This document shows positions 1 to 10,628 of a stretch of DNA of 64,000 bases, piece by piece. The first letter of the stretch is position 1; every line of letters begins with the position of its first letter. The DNA lies in assembly GCA_022496205.1 (NCBI GenBank), contig WTXD01000001.1:2046001-2110000 (forward strand), in the 5' to 3' direction. Under the pieces are notes generated by a model, which saw only the letters and a list, made by a program, of their open reading frames with translations, was not told the origin of the DNA and made no database searches. This DNA comes from Gloeopeniophorella convolvens (lineage: Eukaryota > Basidiomycota > Agaricomycetes > Russulales). Made by a program: the position numbers and the translations under genes.

Positions 1-610
1 GAGCGCTTGGTCGAAGACAAAGTGGACACTTTCTGGAAGGGCCTTGAGAACGTCCCACAGAAGCGGGGCCAGGTTCGTCAGCAGTTACATCCTGCACCCG
101 AGCGCGAGTTCACATGTGGCCATTCAGATCTCCGTCACCCTCTCGAGAAAGGACCAGAAGAAGGCGTGGCTTGGTATTACTACGTACGAGGTAAGTCTCT
201 CTGCCAATCGAGGGTCTCCAACGCATTGATCCTGATCATTACGCCCTGCAGGAGGAAGTTGCGTGGGAGCAATGGTGCGCCTCTCATGACTGCACCCATC
301 AGCTCGCACATTACCAATGAGTCCCTCCGTGAATCAGGATTATCAACGCTGAGATCCGTCAGCCTAAGTCTGAACAAGGTACGGGCGCGCCTCCTGTCCG
401 TATGCATGGGCTTCTGACCCCGGACTCCTCGCAGAGCGTCAACAGTTCAACCAGAACCTCGCTGCAACCCTGTCGAAGAGCCTGCGCACGATGCTCACGC
501 ACACGTCCTCCGAGCAGGGTCGTGGCGCTGTTCCCCCAATTACCAACGCTGAAGTCTCCCCTTTCCCGCTCAAGATTTCGGTGCGGGTAGGGGACGTCGA
601 GCTTGGCTAG
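1..610 (+). CDS. ATG101: Autophagy protein Atg101 (HORMA fold), C-terminal part, cut by window edge
   Basis: Atg101 pairs with Atg13 in the autophagy initiation kinase complex. The window holds the last five exons: <1-72, 128-190, 252-274, 338-378 and 435-610, with GT-AG introns of 55-63 nt. Joined, they read through ERLVEDKVDTFWKGLE, then ISVTLSRKDQKKAW, then EEVAWEQW, then INAEIRQPKSEQ, then ERQQFNQNLAATLSKSL, and end in PFPLKISVRVGDVELG before TAG. The order of these blocks (a basic SLxFxxKKK-like strand, the P/A-W-E-x-W strand, an ERQ helix, a closing YKISF-like strand) matches the C-terminal half of the Atg101 HORMA domain as I remember it. Two exons are only 23 and 41 nt, so no single frame shows the gene. 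The 5' half lies outside the window. Family assignment is from memory of the animal protein; alignment would settle it. Confidence 0.83.
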
Positions 611-1067
611 ACACAGGCACAAGATTTACAATCGTAGAATGGGCATCTTCCCAAGACCATCCACCCGCCGCCAAGGAGCCTGACGATTGAGGCCCCTAGA
701 ATACTCCATAGACTCGGATGTCGAACGCACGCTCGCGTGCCAACCCTTGTGTTCCCACAGCTAAGCAACTCTGGACCTTGCCCACCAACACGGTGGACAC
801 TTGTACACTCACATAATCTAGCCGGTTTCATTTAAGGGTACTATCTATACACACCGCACTACAACCCTCGCAAGGCCCCTTCTGTCTCTGTTGGCACACA
901 GCTGCACAGGGTACCTCATACCGCATATTGTACTTTCCCTGAAATGTAGCAATTGCATCTACTCCAATATCAGCAGCGTCTGTTTCGAATTGGAATGAAC
1001 CTCACCGGTGTTTTCTTTTCAAGCCTGCCCTCATTCTGCTCCGAGAATATAGGACTTCGACGATCAA
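611..1067. other. Intergenic, ATG101 3' flank
   Basis: Region between the ATG101 stop and the tRNA gene. Short frames only; no coding pattern or repeat seen. Confidence 0.6.
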
Positions 1068-1169
1068 GGCACTATAGCCAAGTGGTTACGGCGACAGATT
1101 CGAACCGTGTTGATACGCAAACTTATCTGTTTCCCTTTGGGAGCGCAGGTTCAAATCCTGCTGGTGTCG
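1068..1169 (+). tRNA. tRNA-Ser(CGA) with a 20-nt intron
   Basis: A cloverleaf can be drawn. The acceptor GGCACTA (1068-1074) pairs with TGGTGTC (1162-1168), followed by discriminator G. The D arm contains TAGCCAAGTGGTTACGGC. The anticodon stem ACAGA pairs with TCTGT, with anticodon CGA at 1101-1103. The long variable arm TCCCTTTGGGA is typical of class II tRNA, and the T arm is GCAGGTTCAAATCCTGC. An insertion at 1105-1124, one base 3' of the anticodon, fits a canonical nuclear tRNA intron. Removing it leaves about 82 nt, the usual length for tRNA-Ser. The internal A and B boxes are the pol III promoter. It reads UCG codons. Confidence 0.93.
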
Positions 1170-1401
1170 TTTTGGTGCGGTGTTTTCTTCGTGTGGCAAC
1201 CCCAGCAGTGCCTGGCAGACCGCTCTCCCAGTCATGATCTGCATTCTGTGAGATTTTCAGACTTCGAAATCGTGTAGACCATAAAAATCAACCTCGTCGT
1301 AACATATCGTAAGGTAACTTATAGACAGACAGACGAAGTGGCGAACTATTCCAACTGTATACGGTCGAAGTCTGAGTTAGGGCTGGGTAACCGCCCTCTG
1401 G

Positions 1402-2443
1402 TCAAGGATATGCGACTCCTGCTTCCTTCATCAGGTCTGCAACTTCGACGTCTGAAATGATGGTCATGAGCGTAAGTGTGCTGTCATCCAAAGAGCAGAG
1501 CGACACCCGTTGACGTACGATCCTCTGTGTGCTTCATGCGGGATGAATACGAGCACGTCGTGCCTGCCAATAGGTTCACATCAGCTCATTCTACGGCACA
1601 GAGCCGAAGACTATACGCACCAGGTCCGAAGACAAAGTCACCGCCAAGCTGCGAGATGTTGCCCTGTTTCCCAATGTGCGAGGGGTTCTTCAAGGGTCCC
1701 CGCTGCACAAAAGAGTGTTCTTCAGGAGGGATGCGCCAGCGAGAAGATTATGTCCATACCCGGATGCTGTAAAGGGTGATGCTGAGCAGTCCTCGCTTGA
1801 TGTAGCTACGTTTCTCCTCGCCGCCCGGCGTGCTTTTGAGGTTCGAGATCATGCCAAGTGTGTCGTACAGCTTGCGGTCCGGGTTCGCATAAATATCGCC
1901 CTTGAATTCGGTGTCGTCTGCGTGAAAGCGCATTAGTGACACTGCAGTGCGAATGACGAGGATGGTGAGAATACTCTTGTAGTTCCCGATCAACTTCCAG
2001 TCACCACATCCGACGAGGATAATCTTCGTCCCTGCTTCCTTGAGAGCCTCTTCGCGGATGGTGGTGAGCTGGGCGACATATTGCTGTAGCGCATACGACG
2101 TTGACTTGTGTTGAATCATATCATGCAGATAGGGCATACCATGCAGTTCTGTAATCCGCGCAGAGGGGCATTAAGTGAGCATAGTCGCGTGAGTGTGTAT
2201 CTGAGACTACATTACCCCGCAGAAGAAGTGCCCTGTCGAGTGTGCATGGGATCTTAGTAACGAACGATTGTCTTGGGCTCAGGGCTCGACGGTGCACGCA
2301 CGAATGAACACAACGATAGTCTTCTGCGTAGCAAATATGTCCCCGAAGCGGATCTTCTCGCCCTTAATATCGAACACCTGAACGTCCGCAGCCGTTTCTA
2401 GGGTCTTGGCGTCGATTGTGGGTGCGCTCTGTTCGGTGGACAT
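1402..2443 (-). CDS. AhpC/TSA-type peroxiredoxin-like protein (PRXL2 family)
   Basis: Thioredoxin-fold antioxidant-like protein of the AhpC-TSA_2/PRXL2 group common in basidiomycetes. Exon 1 (2443-2302) starts at ATG with MSTEQSAPTIDAKTLE and ends in KTIVVFI plus one base. A 17-nt exon (2232-2216) supplies RHFFCG, a 9-nt exon (2148-2140) supplies NCM, and the exon from 2083 to 1760 opens with QYVAQL. Together they form the family motif FIRHFFCGNCMQYV with a CxxC pair. Further blocks are ILVGCGDW, YANPDRKLYDTLGM, RGPLKNPSHIGKQGN, GGDFVFGPG, CSYSSRMKHTED and the C-terminal VEVADLMKEAGVAYP before TGA. Seven exons are needed, all with GT-AG ends. Substrate is unknown, so peroxidase activity is inferred from the fold only. 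Confidence 0.88.
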
Positions 2444-3646
2444 GATGGTAGAGAGGAAGGAAGCGTGACCGTAGTGGGTGAGAGCTGGAGTGTATACATG
2501 GGAGTTGCCAATTGCGAACCACGGACGTGCGAATCATGCGATGCACTGCAGGACTCGGAGTGCCTGTCAACTCGTCGGGGTTATCGACGATCTCGGCCAT
2601 CTCGGCCATCTCGACTAATGAACCTGACCTTATTTGCTGTGTCCTGATGACTTAGTATCTGGCTGCTTGGCCGACGAGTAACATAGGCGAGAGAGCGGGA
2701 CAGTACGTTGCGCATGTCAGGAAGCTGGCTGAGCACAACCGCCATACGGATAACGTGCCAATGGACCAATCACGTCATGTAGAATACATGTACTTCCGGC
2801 ATCGTGTTTATACAGTCCAGCTGAGACTTGGTGCGTCCACATCGCAAGGCTTTCCTCATCGCAAAATGTTCAACGCTCTGCCTTAGCTCGCTGCTTAGGC
2901 AAAACCTGTGCCTCTGTACCAACAGCTGCATGCAATGCTGTCGTGTCCGGGTCATCCGGCCTACTTCAAAAGTATCATTGAAGGTCCGGCTCCAAAACTA
3001 TAATGTCCTCGGTGCCGACGAACTGTGGCAGAATGCCGGGAATATGTACGATTGTGAAGAGCTGGACGTGATGGGTTACGCAGAGGTAGCGGCGTGCCTA
3101 CGGTTGGAGAGGTGGCAGCGACAGTACGTGTGGGGCCGAGGAAGATGCTGCGCAGCCATAAGGCGTTAACACTGACGAAGGCGGGGAAGAGCAGCGGTGA
3201 TATTGAAAGGTATGGATATAGATGTCACATCTGAGAGCCCGGCGAGCTGCTGAGAGACTGAGCGAGAAGGACGTAGATAGCATGGGAGGGAGCAAGGCGG
3301 GAGTGTCTTGTGCATGTGATTCCTGGTGATGTGTGCTGGGACTGCCTCGAGCAAGAGACGAGGCTGAATGCATCTTTGAATGTGGATTTTAAGTGTGACG
3401 TTGTGCATGTCCTAGTTGGCTCATAAAGTGCGCAGATTTTGGTTAAACGTCGAAAGATAGTCGTTGGCAGTAGAAGATGTATCGTGCCAGAGATCGACCT
3501 AGGCCAGTAGCCGGACCCAGGGCTGGGGTTAGGGGCTCGGAGGCATTTCACGTGCCCCGCAGCAAGCAGGGGTCCGATCTCCCCGCCGTGCTATGTATTC
3601 GTACCACTGGAAAGGGTCCGCGAGTCCACCGTGCTAGCTACTCATC
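2444..3646. other. Divergent intergenic region (1.2 kb)
   Basis: Lies between the starts of the AhpC-like gene (minus) and the RRT8-like gene (plus), so it should hold both promoters. At 2582-2615 a short ATCTCGGCC unit is repeated about three times. Frames on both strands are short and mutually contradictory. No gene supported. Confidence 0.55.
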
Positions 3647-4980
3647 ATGTCGCAGTCGCTGCTCGACGCCGATGAAAAGCTCTGGAGACCCGACCCGGCT
3701 GATGGCTCAGGCCCTCCCAAGAAGGAGCACGTACCAGATGTTCTGCAGCGCGCGACCCTGCGCCTTGGTTTCCCGCCATCATACGTTGTCGTCGGCGCGT
3801 ACCGCCTCCTGTCGGACAAGGCTCTCTTCGTCCCCGTCTGGCAGAAGTGCCGCAACGGGGCGATTCGGGGCGCTACCGTTGGCGGCATCTGGGTGTGTGG
3901 CTACCCACTAGCTCGCACGACACCTCCTGAACGCTGACTTTCACTGCTACGCAGTCGCTCTTGACGTTTTCGATTCAGCGAGGGCTGGTTCGCACATTTT
4001 GGACGAAGTAATTTTACTCGTTTGCTTGTCGTGGGTCTGCCAGTTCATAACTCGATTTCTAGCTCCCCGAATGTCATTGGCCATGCGAATGACACCATCC
4101 TAGGATACAAGCCCCCCTTCGACATACCTACCTGTAGGCCCGCGCGCTCATCATTCTACCTCCCCAACTCTGACTATCTTCTCAGGGGCCACGGTCGTTT
4201 TTCTGTCATCGCAGCTTACTTATATCCTCATCTTCTTTCTCTCGCGCAACCTTCGCATAGCGCGAGAGCGCGCATGGGAGCAGACAATTACCTCTCGTGG
4301 CAAAGGCCCTACCTTCTGGCAACCATACGTTGAGGAGTGGGACGTCCCGCCCAAGGTTGACGCAGACCAGTGGGCCGGCGTTGCGGTGGCGAAAGGCAGG
4401 GTGCTCAGGTTCGCCATCAAGCGCGGTGAGGCGACATCTGACTCGTAGCTCGCACGGGTGGCCACTGACGATTTGGCCATGCGATTGCTGGAACAGTCCT
4501 CCTGCTCCCGCTGCATGTCGTTCCTGTTGCTGGATTGTTTGTCGCAGCGGGGTTCAAGGCTCTGGACACGGCGCGGTACCTCCACAAGCCTGTGTGTACC
4601 CCTTCCAAAGTGACTCCAGGACGTGTGCTCATGCCTTTCTTCAGTATTTCCAAGCGAAGAAGATGACGAAGGAGCAAATTGCAGTATTCATCGCGGAACA
4701 TAAATGGGACTATTGGCGTGAGTATCACGCTGCAATGGGAGACGTGTCAACCTGCATTAATTGCCCTTATCATCTAGTATTCGGCTTCGCTGCTGCGTTG
4801 TTGGAGAGTCTCCCCTTTATCGGCCTGGTTTTCTCGGTATCGAACCGAGTAGGGGCTGCCATGTGGGCCCACGGTGCGCATATATACATGTTCATTGATT
4901 CATCTTGGAATGCTGAATTCTTCGCAGACCTAGAGAAGAGGCAGCATTGGATTGCCGAGGAGAAGAGAAAGACGTCATAA
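3647..4980 (+). CDS. Multi-pass membrane protein, RRT8/EI24-like
   Basis: Eight exons join cleanly: 3647-3892, 3955-4007, 4063-4133, 4186-4425, 4497-4591, 4645-4717, 4778-4873 and 4928-4980. They give 308 residues, and the total of 927 nt is divisible by three. It starts MSQSLLDADEKLW. Hydrophobic blocks include ATVGGIWSLLTFSI, WATVVFLSSQLTYILIFFL, VLLLPLHVVPVAGLFVAAG and LFGFAAALLESLPFIGLVF. Between them are the conserved-looking RERAWEQTITSRGKG, WQPYVEEWDVPPK and, near the end, FSVSNRVGAAMWAHDLEKRQ. This pattern (P-G loop, then a GAAMWAHDLEK tail) matches the fungal family that includes yeast Rrt8, a lipid-droplet or spore-wall-associated protein, and resembles EI24-type proteins. The exact function is not established. 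It must be read across the TAG at 4446-4448, which lies inside the 4426-4496 intron. Confidence 0.85.
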
Positions 4981-5263
4981 GGGTTGGATGACGTTATTTT
5001 TCGCTCCAGGACTGCGTCTGCCTACGTTTGTACGACGCGTTGAGATATTGGCCTGTCTGTTTTGTTTGCTCTTCATTGTTTCGTCCGGCTGTATTCAAAT
5101 ACTCATTGCGATAGAACATTGATGCATCTGATGTCCGACGTCGAATATGTGCAACTACAAGGACAATCGAGTAAGATTAAGCACGACCAGGTCATGCAAG
5201 TCATTAGATTACATCGAGTCAAACAATACCATCGCTAGATGACAAGGGGCGTGGCGAGCGCAC

Positions 5264-6877
5264 CTAACACTCCTCTTTCTCCAACTCTTCCTCTTCCACC
5301 AATACTCTTATTTCAACATCGAGGTCTGCAACCGTGTTTTGTCCCGTGCTGGGAATTACACCTGGAGTCGACGCAAACACAAGCCCACCGGGGAGCATCT
5401 CTGCCAGCCGCGCGGCATCCGCCGCACGCATCCCGGCGCGTTCCGAATCGGGCAGGATGATCTTCGACAAAGGCAGGCCGAGCTTACGCCTGTGCTCCGC
5501 CAGCTCGAGTGCGTCGCGTGCACTGTCTAGAGCGACAACGCGGAGATTGGGGCAAAATCGCGGCGCGGGCGCCGCGCCGTCCCATTTCTGTGCCTGCGCA
5601 CGCGGCGCGTAGCCTGGGTCGTGCCGGAGCATCTGTAGCAACGCGGGAGCGCAGTCCTCGAGCACGAGCACGCGCAGCGCGCCGAGCGCGTCGAGTAGCG
5701 CGCGCGTTGCATCGTGGAAGTCCCAGCGAGAGTGGCGGATGCGCAGCGCATGGAGGCCGCCCACGCGCGGCGCGAGGCGCCGCACGACTTGCCCAACGAA
5801 GCCCTCGTGGAAGAGCACATCTTCTACGAGCATGTTGAGCTTGATGTCGAGCGTCAGAAGCGCTGGCATTGTGGTGCGCTCGAGCACGATGATCATTTCG
5901 TAATAGGAGAGTCCATGCAACGTCAGGTGGCGCAGTGCCGGGGCTGGCTGTATCTTCGCACGCGAGGTGTTGTCCGTATTGGCCAATGCGGGCCCGGAAG
6001 AGATGAGTGTGAGAGTATGAAGGTCCGGGCACCTCTCAAGGATGCCGAGGAACGCCTGTGGTGAAGGGCGGCAGGAGAGATGGTGATACGCCATGCGCAG
6101 CTCGTAAAGGTCGGAGAGGAATGTGGAGTTCCAGTCTGCACCATAGACCTCGAGGTCCAGAATGCGGAGTGATGGCGCGTTCCCATGAAAAGGGACTTCC
6201 TTCACGCTGTTGTGCAACCAAGGAAGAGGTATCGAATACTGGGCATGGAGTCGGTGCCGAAGGATGAAAGCGAAGCGTCGCAGATTAGGCGCAGAGGCCA
6301 TGCGCGATAACCACTGAGCAACTTTGGCAGTCACCAAAAAGACAGTAGCAGTGAATTCGAACGAATGCCATCGATGGATGGACGGGTGCAGGCAGCTCAT
6401 CAGTCCTATGAGGTAGCTGTGCCCTGTGCTATCGTATAACTCCCCTCGTTTGTCCCTTGGTGCCACTGTATAGTCGACATAAATACCGAGAGGGGCGCCT
6501 CCGGAGCGGCTCAGGTAAGCTTGAATCCGGGCATGAGGCAGGCGGGGTCGGATGATGATCGTGGTCCAAAAATCACGGAAGTTCAGGGAGATGGAGCGCC
6601 AGCGCCTGCAGACGTGAGAGATGACAATCTCGAGCGGAAGATAGCCAGCAGAGGTCTCTGGGCGAAGGACAGATCTTGTAGAACGGAATATGATGCAGAG
6701 GATCTCCGTCGGGAGTTTGTCGATGTGGGATTTAGGAGGAAGAAGTGAAGGGTGGCAGGTAGCTCTGTTTGTTATGTACCTCGCCTGCAGGGTCTGTTTC
6801 AGAAAACATACACGTCGGAGCCTTCTGCATGTACTCACCGGCGCATCGATGTATGATGTCGTGTGAGTAATGCTCAT
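5264..6877 (-). CDS. F-box protein with C-terminal leucine-rich region
   Basis: Single open frame of 537 codons from ATG at 6877. Around residues 53-100 it carries a typical mushroom F-box: IDKLPTEILCIIF, followed by HVCRRWRSISLNFRDFWTTI. F-box proteins recruit substrates to SCF (Skp1-cullin) ubiquitin ligases. The rest has irregular leucine-rich strands such as LRRFAFIL, LRILDLEVYG, LHTLTLISSGP, LRHLTLHGLSYYE and LRVLVLEDCAPALL, which would form the substrate-binding face. The tail is acidic (VLVEEEELEKEEC). No intron is needed. Agaricomycetes carry hundreds of such genes and the substrate cannot be guessed. The 3' half is GC-rich, which opens several false frames on the plus strand. Confidence 0.85.
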   Translation of the reverse strand: MSITHTTSYIDAPVSTCRRLRRVCFLKQTLQARYITNRATCHPSLLPPKSHIDKLPTEILCIIFRSTRSVLRPETSAGYLPLEIVISHVCRRWRSISLNFRDFWTTIIIRPRLPHARIQAYLSRSGGAPLGIYVDYTVAPRDKRGELYDSTGHSYLIGLMSCLHPSIHRWHSFEFTATVFLVTAKVAQWLSRMASAPNLRRFAFILRHRLHAQYSIPLPWLHNSVKEVPFHGNAPSLRILDLEVYGADWNSTFLSDLYELRMAYHHLSCRPSPQAFLGILERCPDLHTLTLISSGPALANTDNTSRAKIQPAPALRHLTLHGLSYYEMIIVLERTTMPALLTLDIKLNMLVEDVLFHEGFVGQVVRRLAPRVGGLHALRIRHSRWDFHDATRALLDALGALRVLVLEDCAPALLQMLRHDPGYAPRAQAQKWDGAAPAPRFCPNLRVVALDSARDALELAEHRRKLGLPLSKIILPDSERAGMRAADAARLAEMLPGGLVFASTPGVIPSTGQNTVADLDVEIRVLVEEEELEKEEC

Positions 6878-7228
6878 TGCTCATTTAAACCAAGGTCCAA
6901 GATCCCTGGTGGGTGACAGTATTATCCGGAGTGATAGGGTCAAGATATGGTGGCTACGTAACCAAGACGCTCGCGTTCGGAGCCCTAGAGATGCGGATCT
7001 TGGGGGATGGTTTTGAGTGAAGGTTTTCGGTGATGCGAGTGGCAAGTTGACCATGCTGCATCGCGCACTCTCGGACTTAGAGCGACCCGCAAGCCCGGGG
7101 GAGCGGGCGCGGGTTGGCGCCTAGCGTCGGGGCGCCAGAGTCGATTCCCACGCATCACTTATGTAAGCGCGGCCCGCAACTAGCGCAACCACGTCGCGCG
7201 CCGAAGTTGAACCTGCCGCAACCTCCAC
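6878..7228. other. Intergenic
   Basis: Upstream flank of the F-box gene. No coding frame or repeat recognised. Confidence 0.5.
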
Positions 7229-7920
7229 GATGGAAATTGACCGGGACCACTACCTCCCCGAGCACAGCGCAAGTATCTGGAATAGCGCGTTCGACGGCTA
7301 GAATGAATGCGATGTGCATATCTTTCTGTACGATTCGCGAAGGAAAGGAAGACCTTACGTTGTTATCCCTCAAGTTTGCGGGACTAATAGACAGCGGATT
7401 CCTGAATGTTTCGTTCTTGACCCTGCTTCGACATTTCCAGGAAACATGGATCAAGGCACCCCATCATATCATATCGGTGAAGCTAATTGGTGTCTATAGA
7501 TCCTTGGCTCGCTCAGCGGCCGCCCTCGGCATCAACATTGATTCCCATTGGCACGGGGAAAGTAGAAGCTTGTCCTGTCAGTCTCACGGACTGTGGTGTA
7601 CTGCACGTGTTCATCCTCGAGCACACAAGGTTCGAGTGGTTTTGCAGTTCTGCTGGTAAGTCATTGGTCCAACCATGGGTCATAGGTGTTTGAGCGCGCG
7701 TTTCCCTAGATTATGTCAAATGCCGGTGTTTCATCGGAATTGTGCTCTTCTTCAGCTGGATTCGCATGGGCCTCGAGCTCAGCCACGGACACCTGTGGTG
7801 TGATTACGGTATGCTTCTTCCTCTGACTTTAAGATCTATCAGCTGGAGATTTCGTTCAGATGCGCACAAAGTAATTACATCACGAGTGGATCTCAGCGCT
7901 CCGGTACGGACTCTATCATA
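7229..7920 (+). pseudogene. Decayed unknown protein gene (one nonsense codon, one frameshift)
   Basis: From ATG 7229 the frame reads MEIDRDHYLPEHSASIWNSAFDG, then an in-frame TAG at 7298-7300, then continues in the same frame through DVHIFLYDSRRKGRPYVV, ECFVLDPASTFPGNMDQG and PSYHIGEA. The coding pattern then shifts by one frame at about 7475-7490 and resumes as STLIPIGTGKVEACPVSL, GVLHVFILEHTRFEWFC. Two clean GT-AG introns (about 7660-7710 and 7810-7859) link the next pieces, YVKCRCFIGIVLFFSWIRMG with LELSHGHLWCDY and then DAHKVITSRVDLS, before TAG at 7918-7920. The blocks look like one basidiomycete hypothetical protein of about 210 residues. The stop and frame change make it a pseudogene unless the sequence contains errors. 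I cannot name the family. Confidence 0.55.
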
Positions 7921-8288
7921 GGGGGTGCATAGTGGTGCTCACTCTACCAATGCCACCTGGACGCAAGGCCAGCGACGCAAGGAGCTTGGGAGGGGCTCAA
8001 CCTTTTCCGCGACACGACAGCAAGTTCAGTCCGGCGAAGCGGGCCGTGTGATGCAGCCCCCGGCCCGCTCATATATGGCGAACACTTCTTGGAGTTCTTC
8101 TGCTCACGGGGGTCCGTCAGCGTCTGCACCCTCGCCTAAGAATATCTGCCGCTCCATGCCCGATGGGCAACTGAACTTCGCCGGCATCCCTTTTCGACTT
8201 CCACATAAAGTCGCTGCTTCCTGAATATGAGAACCCCGTGAACGCTTCCCGCTATCACTCCCACTCGCACACCTTTCCGCGAGCAGGA
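7921..8288. promoter_or_regulatory. Upstream region of hexose transporter A
   Basis: Holds a CCCGGCCCGCTCAT block followed by a TTCTTCTGCTCAC block that recur, with small changes, upstream of transporter B (near 11878-11920). A CATAAAG sequence at 8204-8210 occupies the place of the TATA box of copy B. This is shared promoter ancestry; no factor-binding site is proven. Confidence 0.5.
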
Positions 8289-10628
8289 ATGGCCGATGTT
8301 CCTATCAGCCTGCGGGCTATCCTGTTCGCTATCTTCGTTGCATTCGGTATGCTCCCCTCTATACATCACCGAATTACCCATCGATTATGAGGTTCTACAG
8401 GAGGCATGTCCTAGTCTGAGTAATCCTGGAAGCCCCGTAACTGTGAGCTGCCTTTTACTTCATCACTTCGTTCCCTTGACATTCAGAATGCAGGAGTATC
8501 AATATAAAAGGGTTTCTGTTTGGCTATGATACAGGCGTCATCTCCGTACGTCAGTCTGTCTCTTAAGCGTCCTCGCCATTGTGACGTGGCTAGGGATGTC
8601 TCATCATGCCCGACTTCGTGAGACGGTTTGGCCAGGTGGATTCGAATGGACAACATTTTCTTTCAAGCTCGCGACAATCCATTATCACATCGTTGCTCTC
8701 TGCCGGGTAAACGTCTCTATTGCGGAAGGCCCGCATGTACTGAGGCTCCTTCCCCCTGCATAGTACCTTCATGTAATGCCGTCATTCACAGCCCATGCGT
8801 CATCTTATGCGACTCTTTATGCAGCGGTTCACTTGCACAGGCTCTCACTGCAGACCGGTACGGACGCAAGGGTTCCATCTTCATTTGGTCGACTATCTTC
8901 ACCATTGGTGTCATCATCCAAACTGCCACCGACACGTCTCTTGTTCAACTCACCGTTGGTCGCTTCATTGCAGGATTAGGGGTCGGCTCGATGTCAGGTA
9001 CGATCGGCACAGTTCGATTAATTGGATATACCGTGATTTTTGGGGAATAGCAATCGTCCCTTTGTACAACGGCGAGACGGCTCCGAAGTCCATTCGTGGG
9101 GTAATCCTGGTCATGTATCAGCTACAAATCATCATGGGGTGACTTACATCTTCTCATGGACAACACGAAAAGAACTCTGACTTCCCATGCAGAATATTTT
9201 TATCTTATATCATCGATCTTGGCACGCACTCCATCAAGAGTTCTGCTTCATGGCGCATTCCTACAGGCTTACAGATACTTTGGGGGCTCACTCTTATGAG
9301 CAGCATTCTGTTTCTCCCAGAGTCACCGTTCGTATTCGCTTACTAGCTCCTCTATAAAAGACTCATGGCGAGCTCGCGTAGACGTCATTTGCTCTACACT
9401 GATAGGGAAGAGCAAGCACGTCGTGTCGTCGCAGACCTCAACAGCGTTCCCCTTGATCATGAGCTCGTTGGGGACGTAATCTCCGAACTCAAATACGGTA
9501 TTGCCGTGGAAAACGAAGGTGGACATGCCTCTTGGCTTGAATGCTTCTCGACGAGGAACATGCTATGGAAGCGGACTATTAACGGGATGATGCTTCAGAT
9601 GCTCCAGCAGTTCAACGGAGAGAACTTCTATTGTGAGGTTTCCGCCTTCGTGTTCAGCTGCCACTCTAACGACTGGATTCGCAAGACTATTACGGCGACA
9701 CGTTCTTCCTTAGCGCGGGCACACAGTACGTCGTCAGCGCGTCAGCTCGCGCGTAACTACTCTTTGTGAAACATTCTCAAACGCATAATCCATAGACTGT
9801 CGCCGTATGTCATCCAAGTTATTCTTGGCGCCGTCTCGCTAGTTGGCACAGTTCCTGCACTATACTTGATCGAAACTTGGGGTCGTCGCCGGGTACGTCT
9901 CATTGCATCGTCAACCTCACCTTCTCGCTTACGTATCGCAGTCCTTACTCACTGGAGCGGTTCTCCAAGCGATCTGCGCAGTCATTGCGGCGTTTGTTGG
10001 CCACTTTCTCTTGGCACCCTCCGGCACCCCGCAGTCCGAGCTCACCTCGCGTAACAAAACCGGCGGGGACGTCCTTATCACCTTCGCAGTGCTGCAGGTG
10101 TTCGCGTTCTCGATGTTTTGGGGCCCTACGCCGTGGGTATACCTTGGCGAGAGTTTCCCTCTGCGCGTCAGACCGCGCGGCATCGCTCTTGGATCTGCTA
10201 GCAGTGAGCATCTATTTTCTATCAACGTTTTGATGATTGGTGACTTCCCTTCTCAATGTCTGTAGATTGGCTCTGGAATTTCCTGATTTCATTCTTCTCC
10301 CCTCGTATCTCAGCACGCATCGGCCCTCTGATTCTACTCATCTTCTTCGGGATGCTCCTCGTCGCTGTGGCATATGTCTATCTGTTCATTCCGGAGACGA
10401 AAGGTCTCAGCCTTGAGGAGGTGCGTCAGAGTTCTTGTGTCTGAGGACTTTAGTGTCTCACCCATTCGGCAGGTGGATGAGTTGTACCGCTCTGGTGTCC
10501 CGCCGTGGCGCTCTGCCAGCTGGAAGCCGCATCTATATGACAACACGCCTGGTGTCAAGGTACACGAGGGCGGCGAACGAGAAGACGAGAAGAACGGAAG
10601 CGTAGCGGAAGAGCACTCCAAGGAGTAG
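8289..10628 (+). CDS. Hexose transporter, MFS sugar porter (tandem copy A)
   Basis: Twelve-helix proton/sugar facilitator of the fungal Hxt type in the plasma membrane. It starts at ATG 8289 with MADVPISLRAILFAIFVAFG and is split into about a dozen exons. Family signatures in order: FGYDTGVIS; TADRYGRKGS (loop 2-3 motif); VGRFIAGLGVG; VPLYNGETAPKSIRG; LPESPRHLLY after helix 6; QQFNGENFYYYGD (helix 7, sugar binding); LYLIETWGRRR; FWGPTPWVYLGE and FPLRVRPRG (helix 10 to loop); NFLISFFSPRI; and PETKGLSLEEV at the end of helix 12. The soluble tail ends VAEEHSKE. No frameshift was seen, so it looks functional. It pairs with copy B at 12075 in the same orientation, and intron positions that I could compare are the same. 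Substrate specificity is inferred as glucose/hexose. Confidence 0.9.

Noticed and set aside
4297..4980. Separate gene downstream of a first membrane-protein gene ending at TAG 4446-4448
   Set aside because: A 71-nt GT-AG intron (4426-4496) joins both parts in frame into one RRT8-like protein of 308 residues.
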